From NCBI GenBank assembly GCA_007118525.1, contig SKRK01000316.1, positions 1 through 9,584 of the forward strand: a DNA stretch of 9,584 nt, written 5' to 3'. Positions within the stretch are counted from its first letter, which is position 1, and every line of letters starts with the position of its first letter. Origin of the DNA: Balneolaceae bacterium. Lineage in GTDB: Bacteria > Bacteroidota > Rhodothermia > Balneolales > Balneolaceae. A model generated the notes under the pieces. The model was not told the origin of the DNA. It ran no database searches and saw nothing but the letters and a program-made list of their open reading frames with translations. A program made the position numbers and the translations under genes. Shown piece after piece: positions 1 to 5,551 of the stretch.

Positions 1-368
1 CGGTCTTGAGTTTCAGATACTCTCTCCCTCAGGGCATCCGAATCGGATACATCCAGGAGGTTGATACCCATCAACAGCTCACCGGCCCGGTTAAAGTGAG
101 TGTGGTTGTCGATAAACCCGGGAACAACCATTCCGTTGCCGGCATCAATAATATGTGTACCTGCCCCTCGATGCCTGTCTACTTCGCCGTAGCTGCCAAC
201 AGCAAGAATTCTGTCTCCTTTTATGGCTACGGCTTCCACCATGGGCTGAGCCTCATTTCCGGTCCAAATGGTATTGGCCGTTATGATATAATCGGCCTGT
301 TCTGCATTGCCGCAGGAGGCCAGGTATAGCAGTGAAGTGATGAATAAAATGAAGAATCCGGGTTTCAT
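1..368 (-). CDS. Lipid-anchored YtcJ-type amidohydrolase, N-terminal part (cut by window edge)
   Basis: The minus strand is open from the ATG at 368-366 to the window edge, giving 122 whole codons; the C-terminal part lies outside. Residues 5-18 form a hydrophobic signal ending in the lipobox L16-A17-S18-C19, so the protein should be a lipoprotein exported across the inner membrane. From residue 26 on it reads like the start of the amidohydrolase 3 (YtcJ) family: a small beta-sandwich segment (ADYIIT, then VEAVAIKGDRILAVGS), followed by VVPGFIDNHTHF at 81-92. H89 and H91 form the HxH metal-binding pair at the end of the first barrel strand. Family members hydrolyse C-N bonds of amides or cyclic amides with one or two metal ions, but the substrate cannot be read from this fragment. 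No Shine-Dalgarno sequence precedes the ATG; the upstream region is A/T-rich. The gene is divergent from the lipoprotein at 581. The family call is firm and the exact activity unknown. Confidence 0.88.
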   Translation of the reverse strand, partial: MKPGFFILFITSLLYLASCGNAEQADYIITANTIWTGNEAQPMVEAVAIKGDRILAVGSYGEVDRHRGAGTHIIDAGNGMVVPGFIDNHTHFNRAGELLMGINLLDVSDSDALRERVSETQD

Positions 369-580
369 AAATTTTTACATTTTGTTAATCAGATTGTTTA
401 AAAAACAGATAATTACTGAATCTGTAAGCTCGCCGGGTCTGCTCCCGTTTTAATTGTGATTTCAATATAGGTGTTTTGTAAAAGTAATCTGTACTGAAGC
501 TGATTAAGCTGATTTTTTTACAAGATCATGCTTTTGTACACGTTAACTTAGCATATAACACTAATGAAACCACACTACAA
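369..580. other. Divergent intergenic region
   Basis: These 212 A/T-rich bases separate two divergent lipoprotein genes and must carry both promoters. I see no near-consensus -35/-10 pair at a convincing distance from either start. The best plus-strand candidate is TTTACA at 374-379 with TTTAAA at 397-402 (17-base spacer), but it lies about 180 bases before the ATG at 581. A short inverted repeat, ACAGAT (405-410) and ATCTGT (420-425), could be an operator or chance. Confidence 0.4.
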
Positions 581-1003
581 ATGAAACTCAACAAAACACT
601 AACCTCACTCTTGCTAACCGGTGCCCTGTTGTTTTTCACATTTGGATGCGATCTGGATTCAAATATTGAAGAGACGACTGCAACAGCAACGATTGCCGCC
701 GAATTTATTGAAGCTGAAACCGGTGAACCCATTGCCGGAGTAATTGTTTTGGTACTTGCTGCCTTTGATGGTTCCGATAACCTGTTGGAACAAGGCACCA
801 TTCAAACTGACGAAAATGGAAGCTTCGAGACTCCTATATCTGCACTACAGGAAACCACCATTACACTGCTTGAATTTAACCTGGATATAGACGGTGAAGT
901 ATATACGGTTCAGCAAGAGGTAGAACTCGACCTCAGATTCGAAGAGCCCTTTGACAGCGTAGATCTGTCATTTGAAATCGAGACAAATAGCAATGATAGC
1001 TAA
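581..1003 (+). CDS. Small hyperacidic lipoprotein, possible beta-sandwich (carboxypeptidase regulatory-like) fold
   Basis: This 140-residue protein is not one I recognise by name. Residues 1-22 are a type II signal peptide: Lys2 and Lys5, a hydrophobic run (LLLTGALLFFTF), then G22-C23 as the lipidation site. The -3/-2 positions (T20, F21) are a looser lipobox than in E. coli. The mature part of 118 residues has about 18 Glu and 11 Asp against a single Arg and no Lys. Around residues 40-95 the pattern FIEAETGEPIAGVIV, then GTIQTDENGSFETPI, resembles the alternating strands and 'TDENGSF' turn of carboxypeptidase regulatory-like or CnaB-type beta-sandwich domains, though the usual '(V)TD.nG.f' signature is the only clear match. 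It probably sits on the outer membrane, facing the periplasm or the surface. Asp at +2 would hold a lipoprotein in the inner membrane in E. coli, but that rule does not hold in Bacteroidota-like lineages. The ATG at 581 has no Shine-Dalgarno sequence; it was chosen because it gives a complete signal peptide. Confidence 0.75.
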   Translation: MKLNKTLTSLLLTGALLFFTFGCDLDSNIEETTATATIAAEFIEAETGEPIAGVIVLVLAAFDGSDNLLEQGTIQTDENGSFETPISALQETTITLLEFNLDIDGEVYTVQQEVELDLRFEEPFDSVDLSFEIETNSNDS

Positions 1004-1180
1004 GAGTAAACGTGAATAGAATCAGAACTTGAAAATAAGTAATAAATGAGCTGACCAAAGCCCGGAACCTGAATCGAGAATTCCGAATCTGATCAGCATC
1101 ATTTCAAACATGGGATTCAGGCTCTTTGAACATCTTCCGTTTTGATCTCTGTTATTTAATACGCTAAATTTTAATTCGTC

Positions 1181-1220
1181 AAAAGACCCTCTTTTCGATT
1201 GTCCCGAAAGAGGGTCTTTT
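1181..1220. terminator. Strong intrinsic terminator hairpin, nearly symmetric (possibly bidirectional)
   Basis: AAAAGACCCTCTTT pairs perfectly over 14 bases with AAAGAGGGTCTTTT. With a single bulged T the stem extends by TCG/CGA to about 16-17 pairs and closes a loop of roughly seven bases (ATTGTCC). The right arm ends in TTTT and the left arm begins with AAAA, so it could end transcription from either side. It lies 177 bases after the lipoprotein stop and about 210 bases before the dcw promoter, so it insulates mraZ from upstream read-through. Confidence 0.85.
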
Positions 1221-1230
1221 ACTTCCGGCT

Positions 1231-1243
1231 ATGCTCTCAAAAA
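1231..1243 (+). repeat. Left copy of 13-base direct repeat ATGCTCTCAAAAA
   Basis: An identical copy lies at 1387-1399, offset 156 bases. The two copies bracket the C-rich block with CCCAC boxes. No terminal inverted repeats are visible inside the bracketed 143 bases, so this is not an obvious miniature transposon. Function unknown. Confidence 0.6.
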
Positions 1244-1295
1244 CCTGTCCTGCCCCAAAGATCCGGCGAATCGGTGCACCTCCCGAAAGCACTCT

Positions 1296-1317
1296 CCCAC
1301 CGCTCCCCACGCCCCAC
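1296..1317 (-). promoter_or_regulatory. Possible second MraZ-type box cluster on the opposite strand
   Basis: CCCAC occurs at 1296-1300, 1306-1310 and 1313-1317, which is GTGGG on the minus strand. The first two are exactly 10 bases apart, the same period as the operator at 1458-1482; the third is offset by 7. This could be an auxiliary MraZ binding site about 150 bases upstream of the promoter, but the block is generally C-rich, so chance is a real alternative. Confidence 0.3.
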
Positions 1318-1386
1318 CACGATGAACCAAATAGAGGAAAAATCACCTAAAATAGTGCCACAGGTTCGTTTTTAAATAATCGGTAA

Positions 1387-1399
1387 ATGCTCTCAAAAA
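1387..1399 (+). repeat. Right copy of 13-base direct repeat ATGCTCTCAAAAA
   Basis: This is the perfect partner of the copy at 1231-1243. It lies about 30 bases before the -35 element of the dcw promoter, just outside the core promoter. Confidence 0.6.
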
Positions 1400-1427
1400 T
1401 ACTTATTTGCATTCATCACTTTTTTTC

Positions 1428-1457
1428 TTGACAAGATAGAGGTGAATAGGGTACATT
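1428..1457 (+). promoter_or_regulatory. dcw operon (mraZ) promoter
   Basis: A perfect -35 hexamer TTGACA (1428-1433) is followed by an 18-base spacer and TACATT (1452-1457), a 4-of-6 match to TATAAT. A run of T at 1420-1426 just upstream could act as an UP-like element. Transcription would start near 1464, giving a leader of about 90 bases before mraZ. Its position directly against the GTGGG boxes supports it as the regulated promoter of the operon. The start site itself is inferred. Confidence 0.65.
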
Positions 1458-1482
1458 GTGGGCAGAAGTGGGAGATAGTGGG
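1458..1482 (+). promoter_or_regulatory. MraZ operator: three GTGGG boxes at 10-base period
   Basis: GTGGG occurs at 1458-1462, 1468-1472 and 1478-1482, each exactly 10 bases from the next. This matches the known MraZ operator form of TGGGN repeats separated by 5 bases upstream of mraZ. The boxes begin at the base after the -10 hexamer and cover the expected transcription start, so bound MraZ would block initiation. This predicts autorepression of the operon by the first gene's product. Confidence 0.85.
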
Positions 1483-1553
1483 GAATTATTTAGCAAGATT
1501 CCATATACCGGCTATCGAATCGTATTAGCAATCGTAATATAGAGCCAAAACCT

Positions 1554-2015
1554 GTGCCAAGTTTCAAAGGGGAATATGAACACAGCGTAGATAATAAGGG
1601 AAGGGTAGCCTTTCCTGCCAAGCTGCGCAAAGCTCTCAGTGCTGAGGCACAGGAGAGCTTTACCCTGCTGCGCGGACTTGAGCCCTGCCTCTATCTCTAC
1701 CCTCTTGATGAATGGGAGCGTGTTGAAGAAAAACTATCTCAGGTAAACAGTTTTTCTCGAAAAGGCCGTACGGTTAAACGAAACTTCCTGCGATCGGCAG
1801 AAGACCTGACCCTTGATAAACAGAATCGTCTTTCACTGCCTGCCCACCTCTTGAAGTTTTCAGGAATCAACGATACAGCCATCTTTATCGGAAGCGGAGA
1901 GTTAATTGAAGTCTGGTCGCCTGAGAAACTCGAAGAAGCTGACGAGAATCTCAGTCGTGATGATTATGAGGAACTGTTTGAGATGGTATTGGGCGGTAAT
2001 GAACATGGAGATTGA
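1554..2015 (+). CDS. mraZ: Transcriptional regulator MraZ
   Basis: This 153-residue protein, of normal length for the family, is the DNA-binding regulator that opens dcw clusters; its subunits form a ring that binds repeated TGGGN boxes. Two tandem SpoVT/AbrB-like domains are visible. The first has D13-N14-K15-G16-R17 followed by FPAKLRKAL; the second has D88-K89-Q90-N91-R92 followed by LSLPAHLLKF. These are the two DxxxR motifs that mark MraZ. Translation starts at GTG 1554. No in-frame ATG precedes it, and the N-terminus PSFKGEYEHSVDNKGR lines up with the family start. The Shine-Dalgarno sequence is weak at best (AGAG at 1541-1544). MraZ would act on the three GTGGG boxes at 1458-1482 and so repress its own operon. 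It is separated from rsmH by one base. The acidic tail after residue 125 is typical. Confidence 0.97.
   Translation: MPSFKGEYEHSVDNKGRVAFPAKLRKALSAEAQESFTLLRGLEPCLYLYPLDEWERVEEKLSQVNSFSRKGRTVKRNFLRSAEDLTLDKQNRLSLPAHLLKFSGINDTAIFIGSGELIEVWSPEKLEEADENLSRDDYEELFEMVLGGNEHGD
2007..2010 (+). promoter_or_regulatory. Ribosome binding site that sets the rsmH start
   Basis: GGAG ends 6 bases before the ATG at 2017. It lies inside the last codons of mraZ and favours 2017 over the in-frame ATGs at 2005 and further upstream. Confidence 0.7.
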
Positions 2016-2016
2016 T

Positions 2017-2946
2017 ATGACTACATACCATCCCCACATACCGGTGTTACTGGATTCATCAATTGAATACCTGATTACCGATCCCAATGGAATCTATATT
2101 GATGCAACGCTTGGCGGAGGCGGTCACAGTAAAGCCATTCTCGATAATCTAAGCAGTTCCGGCAAACTTTATGGTATTGATCAGGATCGCGAGGCACTGC
2201 AGGCGGCAGGTGAAAGAATTGGCGATGACTCACGATTCATACCTGTAGAAGGAAATTTTGGATATCTCACCACTTTAATTCCTGCAGAAGATCACGGATC
2301 CATAGCAGGAGTACTTCTCGACCTGGGAGTGTCTACACACCAGATCAGAGAACCCGAGCGCGGTTTTAGTTTTCAGCACGACGGCCCCCTTGATATGCGG
2401 ATGAGCGACATGAGCGGAGTGTCTGCCTACAAGGTTGTAAATGAATATGAGTATGAAAGACTTCGCGACGTAATCTTTCACTATGGAGAAGAGCGCTTGA
2501 GCAGGGAGATTGCACGTGAAATTATCAACAATCGGCCAATTGAAACCACCGGTGAGCTCCGTAATGCCATTGAAAAGGTTGTTTATGGCAAGCATACTAT
2601 TAAATCGGTAGCCCGGGTTTTCCAGGCCATTCGAATTGAGGTGAACCGCGAACTGGAGGTATTGAAGCTGGTGCTGAAGGAGTCTCTTGAACTGCTACAG
2701 CCAAAGGGCCGAATTGTGGCCATCTCCTATCACTCGCTGGAAGACCGTATTGTTAAGAATTTTTTCAGAAGCGGAAATTTTGAAGGAACCGTCGAAAAAG
2801 ATTTTTACGGCAACCCACTGCTACCCATTAAAATGATAACCCGGCAAATCGTTGTTCCTTCAAAAGAGGAGACCGCACGCAATCCCGCTGCGCGAAGTGC
2901 AAAAATGCGTGTAGCCGAGAAAGTTGAAACTGAGGAGGCCGGATAA
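2017..2946 (+). CDS. rsmH: 16S rRNA (cytosine(1402)-N(4))-methyltransferase RsmH
   Basis: This 309-residue S-adenosylmethionine-dependent enzyme (formerly MraW) N4-methylates C1402 in the decoding centre of 16S rRNA. Visible motifs, in order, are HIPVLL at 7-12, the SAM-binding loop DATLGGGGHS at 29-38, the acidic strand end YGIDQD at 52-57, LLDLGVSTHQI around 100-110, GPLDMRM at 123-129, the inserted helical domain at about 135-215 with RVFQAIRIEVN (200-210), ISYHSLEDRIVK at 236-247, and the C-terminal RNPAARSAKMRVAE. The frame is open further upstream, to an ATG at 1906, but that extension overlaps mraZ and lacks family similarity. ATG 2017 has a good ribosome binding site and the standard N-terminus and length. 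The gene starts one base after the mraZ stop, and its stop overlaps the ftsL start by one base. Confidence 0.97.
   Translation: MTTYHPHIPVLLDSSIEYLITDPNGIYIDATLGGGGHSKAILDNLSSSGKLYGIDQDREALQAAGERIGDDSRFIPVEGNFGYLTTLIPAEDHGSIAGVLLDLGVSTHQIREPERGFSFQHDGPLDMRMSDMSGVSAYKVVNEYEYERLRDVIFHYGEERLSREIAREIINNRPIETTGELRNAIEKVVYGKHTIKSVARVFQAIRIEVNRELEVLKLVLKESLELLQPKGRIVAISYHSLEDRIVKNFFRSGNFEGTVEKDFYGNPLLPIKMITRQIVVPSKEETARNPAARSAKMRVAEKVETEEAG
2932..2938 (+). promoter_or_regulatory. Strong Shine-Dalgarno sequence for ftsL
   Basis: GAGGAGG sits 7 bases before the ATG at 2946, inside the last codons of rsmH. It is the best ribosome binding site in the window and offers independent initiation at a junction that is also coupled by TAATG. 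Confidence 0.75.
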
Positions 2947-3398
2947 TGTATGTAAAAACTCCTCTAACTGAAAAACGTGTTAAACCAAATCGCCGCGGTA
3001 TTTCCGGCGGAAAACCTGCTGATCGAAAACGAAAAGATCTTTTTTCAAATGGATTTCAATCAGGCGGCTCTGCCCCCACATTTGGCAGACGCATAAACCA
3101 AGATACCCCTAAAACGAAAAAATCCCTTCCGGCGTTTACCCCCTGGAAGGTCATACTTGCAAGCCTCTTGATCGGGGTTTGCGGGTTTATCTATATCGGC
3201 CATGTATTCAGCACTCAACAGACGCTGCAAGAGGTTCAGCGCCTGGAGAATGAATTTAACAAGGCCCAACGGTTATATAATGAGAAAAGACTGGCATACG
3301 ATCGCATGGTAGGTCCAAAAGAGATCTACCAAAAAGCCCGTGAGCAGGGCTTTATCAACGCAGGTGTTGCCGATCAGGTTATCCACATAAAACCGTAA
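2946..3398 (+). CDS. ftsL: Cell division protein FtsL-like
   Basis: This 150-residue bitopic membrane protein lies in the canonical ftsL place between rsmH and ftsI. A basic, disordered cytoplasmic tail of about 65 residues (many Lys/Arg, including KRVKPNRR and DRKRKD) precedes a single membrane segment at about 67-88 (WKVILASLLIGVCGFIYIGHVF). A periplasmic helix at about 90-120 has coiled-coil character (LQEVQRLENEFNKAQRL). The end, GPKEIYQKAREQGFINAG, matches the short motif that closes FtsL/DivIC-type proteins. In the division machinery FtsL pairs with the DivIC/FtsB-type partner and activates FtsW-FtsI. Sequence conservation in this family is low, so the name rests mostly on position, topology and the C-terminal motif. 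The cytoplasmic tail is longer than the E. coli one (about 35 residues). The start overlaps the rsmH stop by one base. Confidence 0.85.
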   Translation: MYVKTPLTEKRVKPNRRGISGGKPADRKRKDLFSNGFQSGGSAPTFGRRINQDTPKTKKSLPAFTPWKVILASLLIGVCGFIYIGHVFSTQQTLQEVQRLENEFNKAQRLYNEKRLAYDRMVGPKEIYQKAREQGFINAGVADQVIHIKP

Positions 3399-3403
3399 TA
3401 AGA

Positions 3404-5551
3404 ATGAACGAACGCACTTCCATGATGGGGCGAATGTTTATGCTGCTGGGGCTGATCCTTCTTCTGCCCGTAGCCATTCTTATACAAATTCTTCGAATTA
3501 ATGTAATCGAGGGGGATGGACTCCGTGAGCTCTGGACTTCTCAAGCCATCGACTTTATTTCGATACCCGCACAGCGTGGAAATATTTATGACGCAAACGG
3601 CTCCCTTCTTGCCACCAACAGTGTAACCTTTAAAGTAGCGGTAGACCCACTCGCTCCGGGCACTACTGCAGAACAGCTAAGCAATGTTACTGCAGTGCTT
3701 AGCAGCCATACCGGCCAGTCTGTGAGTCACTACCGAAACAGAATTCAAAGCTCTCCTCGCTCGCGGTACATCGTTCTGGAGCGAAGCGTAAGCGTACATG
3801 CCTATGAAGATTTAAAAGAGCTCGGAGTTCGCGGCGTCATTCTTGAAGAGGAGTACAGGAGAAACTACAATTTCGGTTCTCTATCCGCACAGGTTCTGGG
3901 ATTTGTGAATCACAATATTGACGGCATGTCGGGCCTTGAGGCGCGTTATAACACGGTTTTAAAGGGGAATGATGGTCTTCAGCAGGTTAGGAAGGATCGC
4001 CAGAACCGAATTTTCTCCTATGTAGGTGCCCCAAGAAAGTTGCCCCGACAGGGCTACTCGCTTCACACCACCATTGATGCTTTTATCCAGGCCATCACTG
4101 AAGAGGAGCTGGAAGCCGGCATCAAGAGGCATCGCGCGAAATACGGTACAGCTATTGTATTAGACCCTAAAACCGGTGCCATTAAAGCGATGGCCAACTA
4201 CCCTACCTACGATCCCAACAATCCCGCCACCATCGACAGTGAAAACCGCCGTAATTTTGCCGTGGCCGATATTATTGAGCCCGGTTCTACCTTTAAACTG
4301 GTAACCGCCATTGCTGCAGTTGAGCAGGGTGTGATCGATTTTGATGAAATTTTTGAAACCCCTGAAAATGGCCGGAAAATGATCCATGGCCAGATGATGC
4401 GCGATCACGATCCTCTTGGAAATCTTGACTTTACAGGAGTATTTGCCAAATCATCCAATATCGCCACTTCTGAAATCGCCATGCGGATGGAGCCCAATGC
4501 GTTCTATCAGTATGCGCGAAATATGGGTTTTGGCACCCCAACCAATATTGATCTTCCAAATGAACTTGGCGGCAGACTGCAGCGACCGTTTGAATGGAGC
4601 CGTGTAACCCTGCCTTGGATGTCGATTGGATATGAAGTCCAGGTCACCCCTATTCAAATTGCGCAGGCCTACGCAGCATTTGCAAACGGAGGCATGATGA
4701 TGCGTCCATATGTGGTAGATCGTATAACCGACGAGCTTGGGAATATTGTTGAAAAAACCAAACCCAATCCGGTTCGCCAAATTGCAAAAAAAGAGACTAT
4801 CGAAAGATTGCTTCCCGTTTTTGAAGAGGTAGTAAGTGATTCAGGTACAGCAGGTTGGGCTTCGGTAGACGGATTGAGAATAGCCGGCAAAACAGGAACT
4901 GCTCAAAAGTTTATTGATGGCCGCTATCAAACCTCATATCGGGCGTCCTTTGCCGGATTTTTCCCGGTTGATAATCCCCGCTATGTGATGCTTGTTATTT
5001 TAGATGAACCCCGGTCAAGTATTTACGGGGGATTTACGGCAGGATCCATATTTAAAGAGATGGCTATACGCATTGTTGGCCTCGATAATGACATTCAGCG
5101 TTCACTTCTGCCTGATGCCGCAGCTATCGCCTCAGGTGATATAAGGATTGCCCCGTTTGTTGAAGGGCTTAAAAAAGAGGATGCACGCCTGATTTTGCAT
5201 CAAAACAATATTCCTGTAACCACTACCGGCAGGGGTAATTTTGTACTTGAACAAGCACCTGCTGCAGGAGAAAATTTGAATGGAAACACTCCGTTAAAAT
5301 TGAAGTTGGGAGAAGTAATGCCTGACTCCATTCCGGATGGATTTGCACGCATCCCCAACCTGAGGGGAATGAATATGAGACAGGCAACCAACCTGCTGCT
5401 AAAAAAAGGACTTTATATCGAAACAATTGGCTCAGGAACCATTTATACACAGTTTCCACGCGATGGCGACCTGATGCGCCAGGGACGAATCGTTACCGTT
5501 CGCGGCCGCGCACAATCCATGCAACAAGCAACCATAGCAGCTACTAAATAA
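3404..5551 (+). CDS. ftsI: Septal peptidoglycan transpeptidase FtsI (PBP3-like) with two PASTA domains
   Basis: This 715-residue class B penicillin-binding protein cross-links peptide stems at the septum. One membrane anchor (about 10-30) is followed by the dimerisation or pedestal region, beginning with IPAQRGNIYDANG (54-66, with the RGNIYD signature). The transpeptidase domain runs from about 245 to 560. All three active-site motifs are intact: S295-T296-F297-K298 (nucleophile Ser295, in EPGSTFK), S350-S351-N352, and K496-T497-G498-T499. Two PASTA-like repeats follow. The first is at about 582-636 (APFVEGLKKEDARLIL, with the typical QAPAAGENL turn), the second at about 649-703 (IPNLRGMNMRQATNLLL). 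E. coli FtsI lacks PASTA domains and is shorter (588 residues). The gene begins 5 bases after the ftsL stop with only a weak ribosome binding site (AAGA), and its stop overlaps murE by one base. It would work with the FtsW glycosyltransferase, expected downstream of the window. Confidence 0.95.
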   Translation: MNERTSMMGRMFMLLGLILLLPVAILIQILRINVIEGDGLRELWTSQAIDFISIPAQRGNIYDANGSLLATNSVTFKVAVDPLAPGTTAEQLSNVTAVLSSHTGQSVSHYRNRIQSSPRSRYIVLERSVSVHAYEDLKELGVRGVILEEEYRRNYNFGSLSAQVLGFVNHNIDGMSGLEARYNTVLKGNDGLQQVRKDRQNRIFSYVGAPRKLPRQGYSLHTTIDAFIQAITEEELEAGIKRHRAKYGTAIVLDPKTGAIKAMANYPTYDPNNPATIDSENRRNFAVADIIEPGSTFKLVTAIAAVEQGVIDFDEIFETPENGRKMIHGQMMRDHDPLGNLDFTGVFAKSSNIATSEIAMRMEPNAFYQYARNMGFGTPTNIDLPNELGGRLQRPFEWSRVTLPWMSIGYEVQVTPIQIAQAYAAFANGGMMMRPYVVDRITDELGNIVEKTKPNPVRQIAKKETIERLLPVFEEVVSDSGTAGWASVDGLRIAGKTGTAQKFIDGRYQTSYRASFAGFFPVDNPRYVMLVILDEPRSSIYGGFTAGSIFKEMAIRIVGLDNDIQRSLLPDAAAIASGDIRIAPFVEGLKKEDARLILHQNNIPVTTTGRGNFVLEQAPAAGENLNGNTPLKLKLGEVMPDSIPDGFARIPNLRGMNMRQATNLLLKKGLYIETIGSGTIYTQFPRDGDLMRQGRIVTVRGRAQSMQQATIAATK

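Larger units (their letters stand above)
1004..1553. other. 550-base non-coding region upstream of the dcw operon
   Basis: No reading frame here has coding character on either strand. From left to right it holds a loose inverted repeat, CCTGAATC (1068-1075) with GATTCAGG (1114-1121); the terminator hairpin at 1181-1220; a C-rich block around 1280-1320 with CCCAC boxes; an A/T-rich stretch at 1367-1427; and the promoter, operator and roughly 90-base leader of mraZ. The leader contains a weak nested hairpin: TATTA (1523-1527) pairs with TAATA (1535-1539), inside GGCTAT (1510-1515) and ATAGAGCC (1539-1546, paired only with a bulge). Anything beyond the separately listed sites is undetermined. 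Confidence 0.7.

Noticed and set aside
6..329. Plus-strand open frame of 107 codons at the left edge
   Set aside because: It lies fully antisense to a clear amidohydrolase with a signal peptide and HxH motif, and its own translation shows no domain or coding logic.
405..425. Inverted repeat ACAGAT-N9-ATCTGT in the divergent region
   Set aside because: Six-base arms in A/T-rich sequence are easily found by chance. Kept only as a remark in the intergenic entry.
526..801. Minus-strand open frame of 91 codons over the small lipoprotein
   Set aside because: It is antisense to a frame with a good type II signal peptide; its product is Ser/Val-rich with no recognisable features.
1068..1121. CCTGAATC/GATTCAGG inverted repeat as a terminator for the lipoprotein gene
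   Set aside because: The loop is 38 bases and no T-run follows; the hairpin at 1181-1220 is a far better terminator.
1359..1556. CACAGGTT (1359-1366) complementary to AACCTGTG (1549-1556) over the mraZ start
   Set aside because: Eight bases across 190 bases is expected by chance, and the left arm lies upstream of the predicted transcript start, so it could not sequester the start codon.
1906..2016. Upstream extension of rsmH to an earlier ATG
   Set aside because: It would overlap mraZ by 110 bases and add 37 residues without family similarity. ATG 2017 has GGAG at 6 bases and the standard N-terminus.
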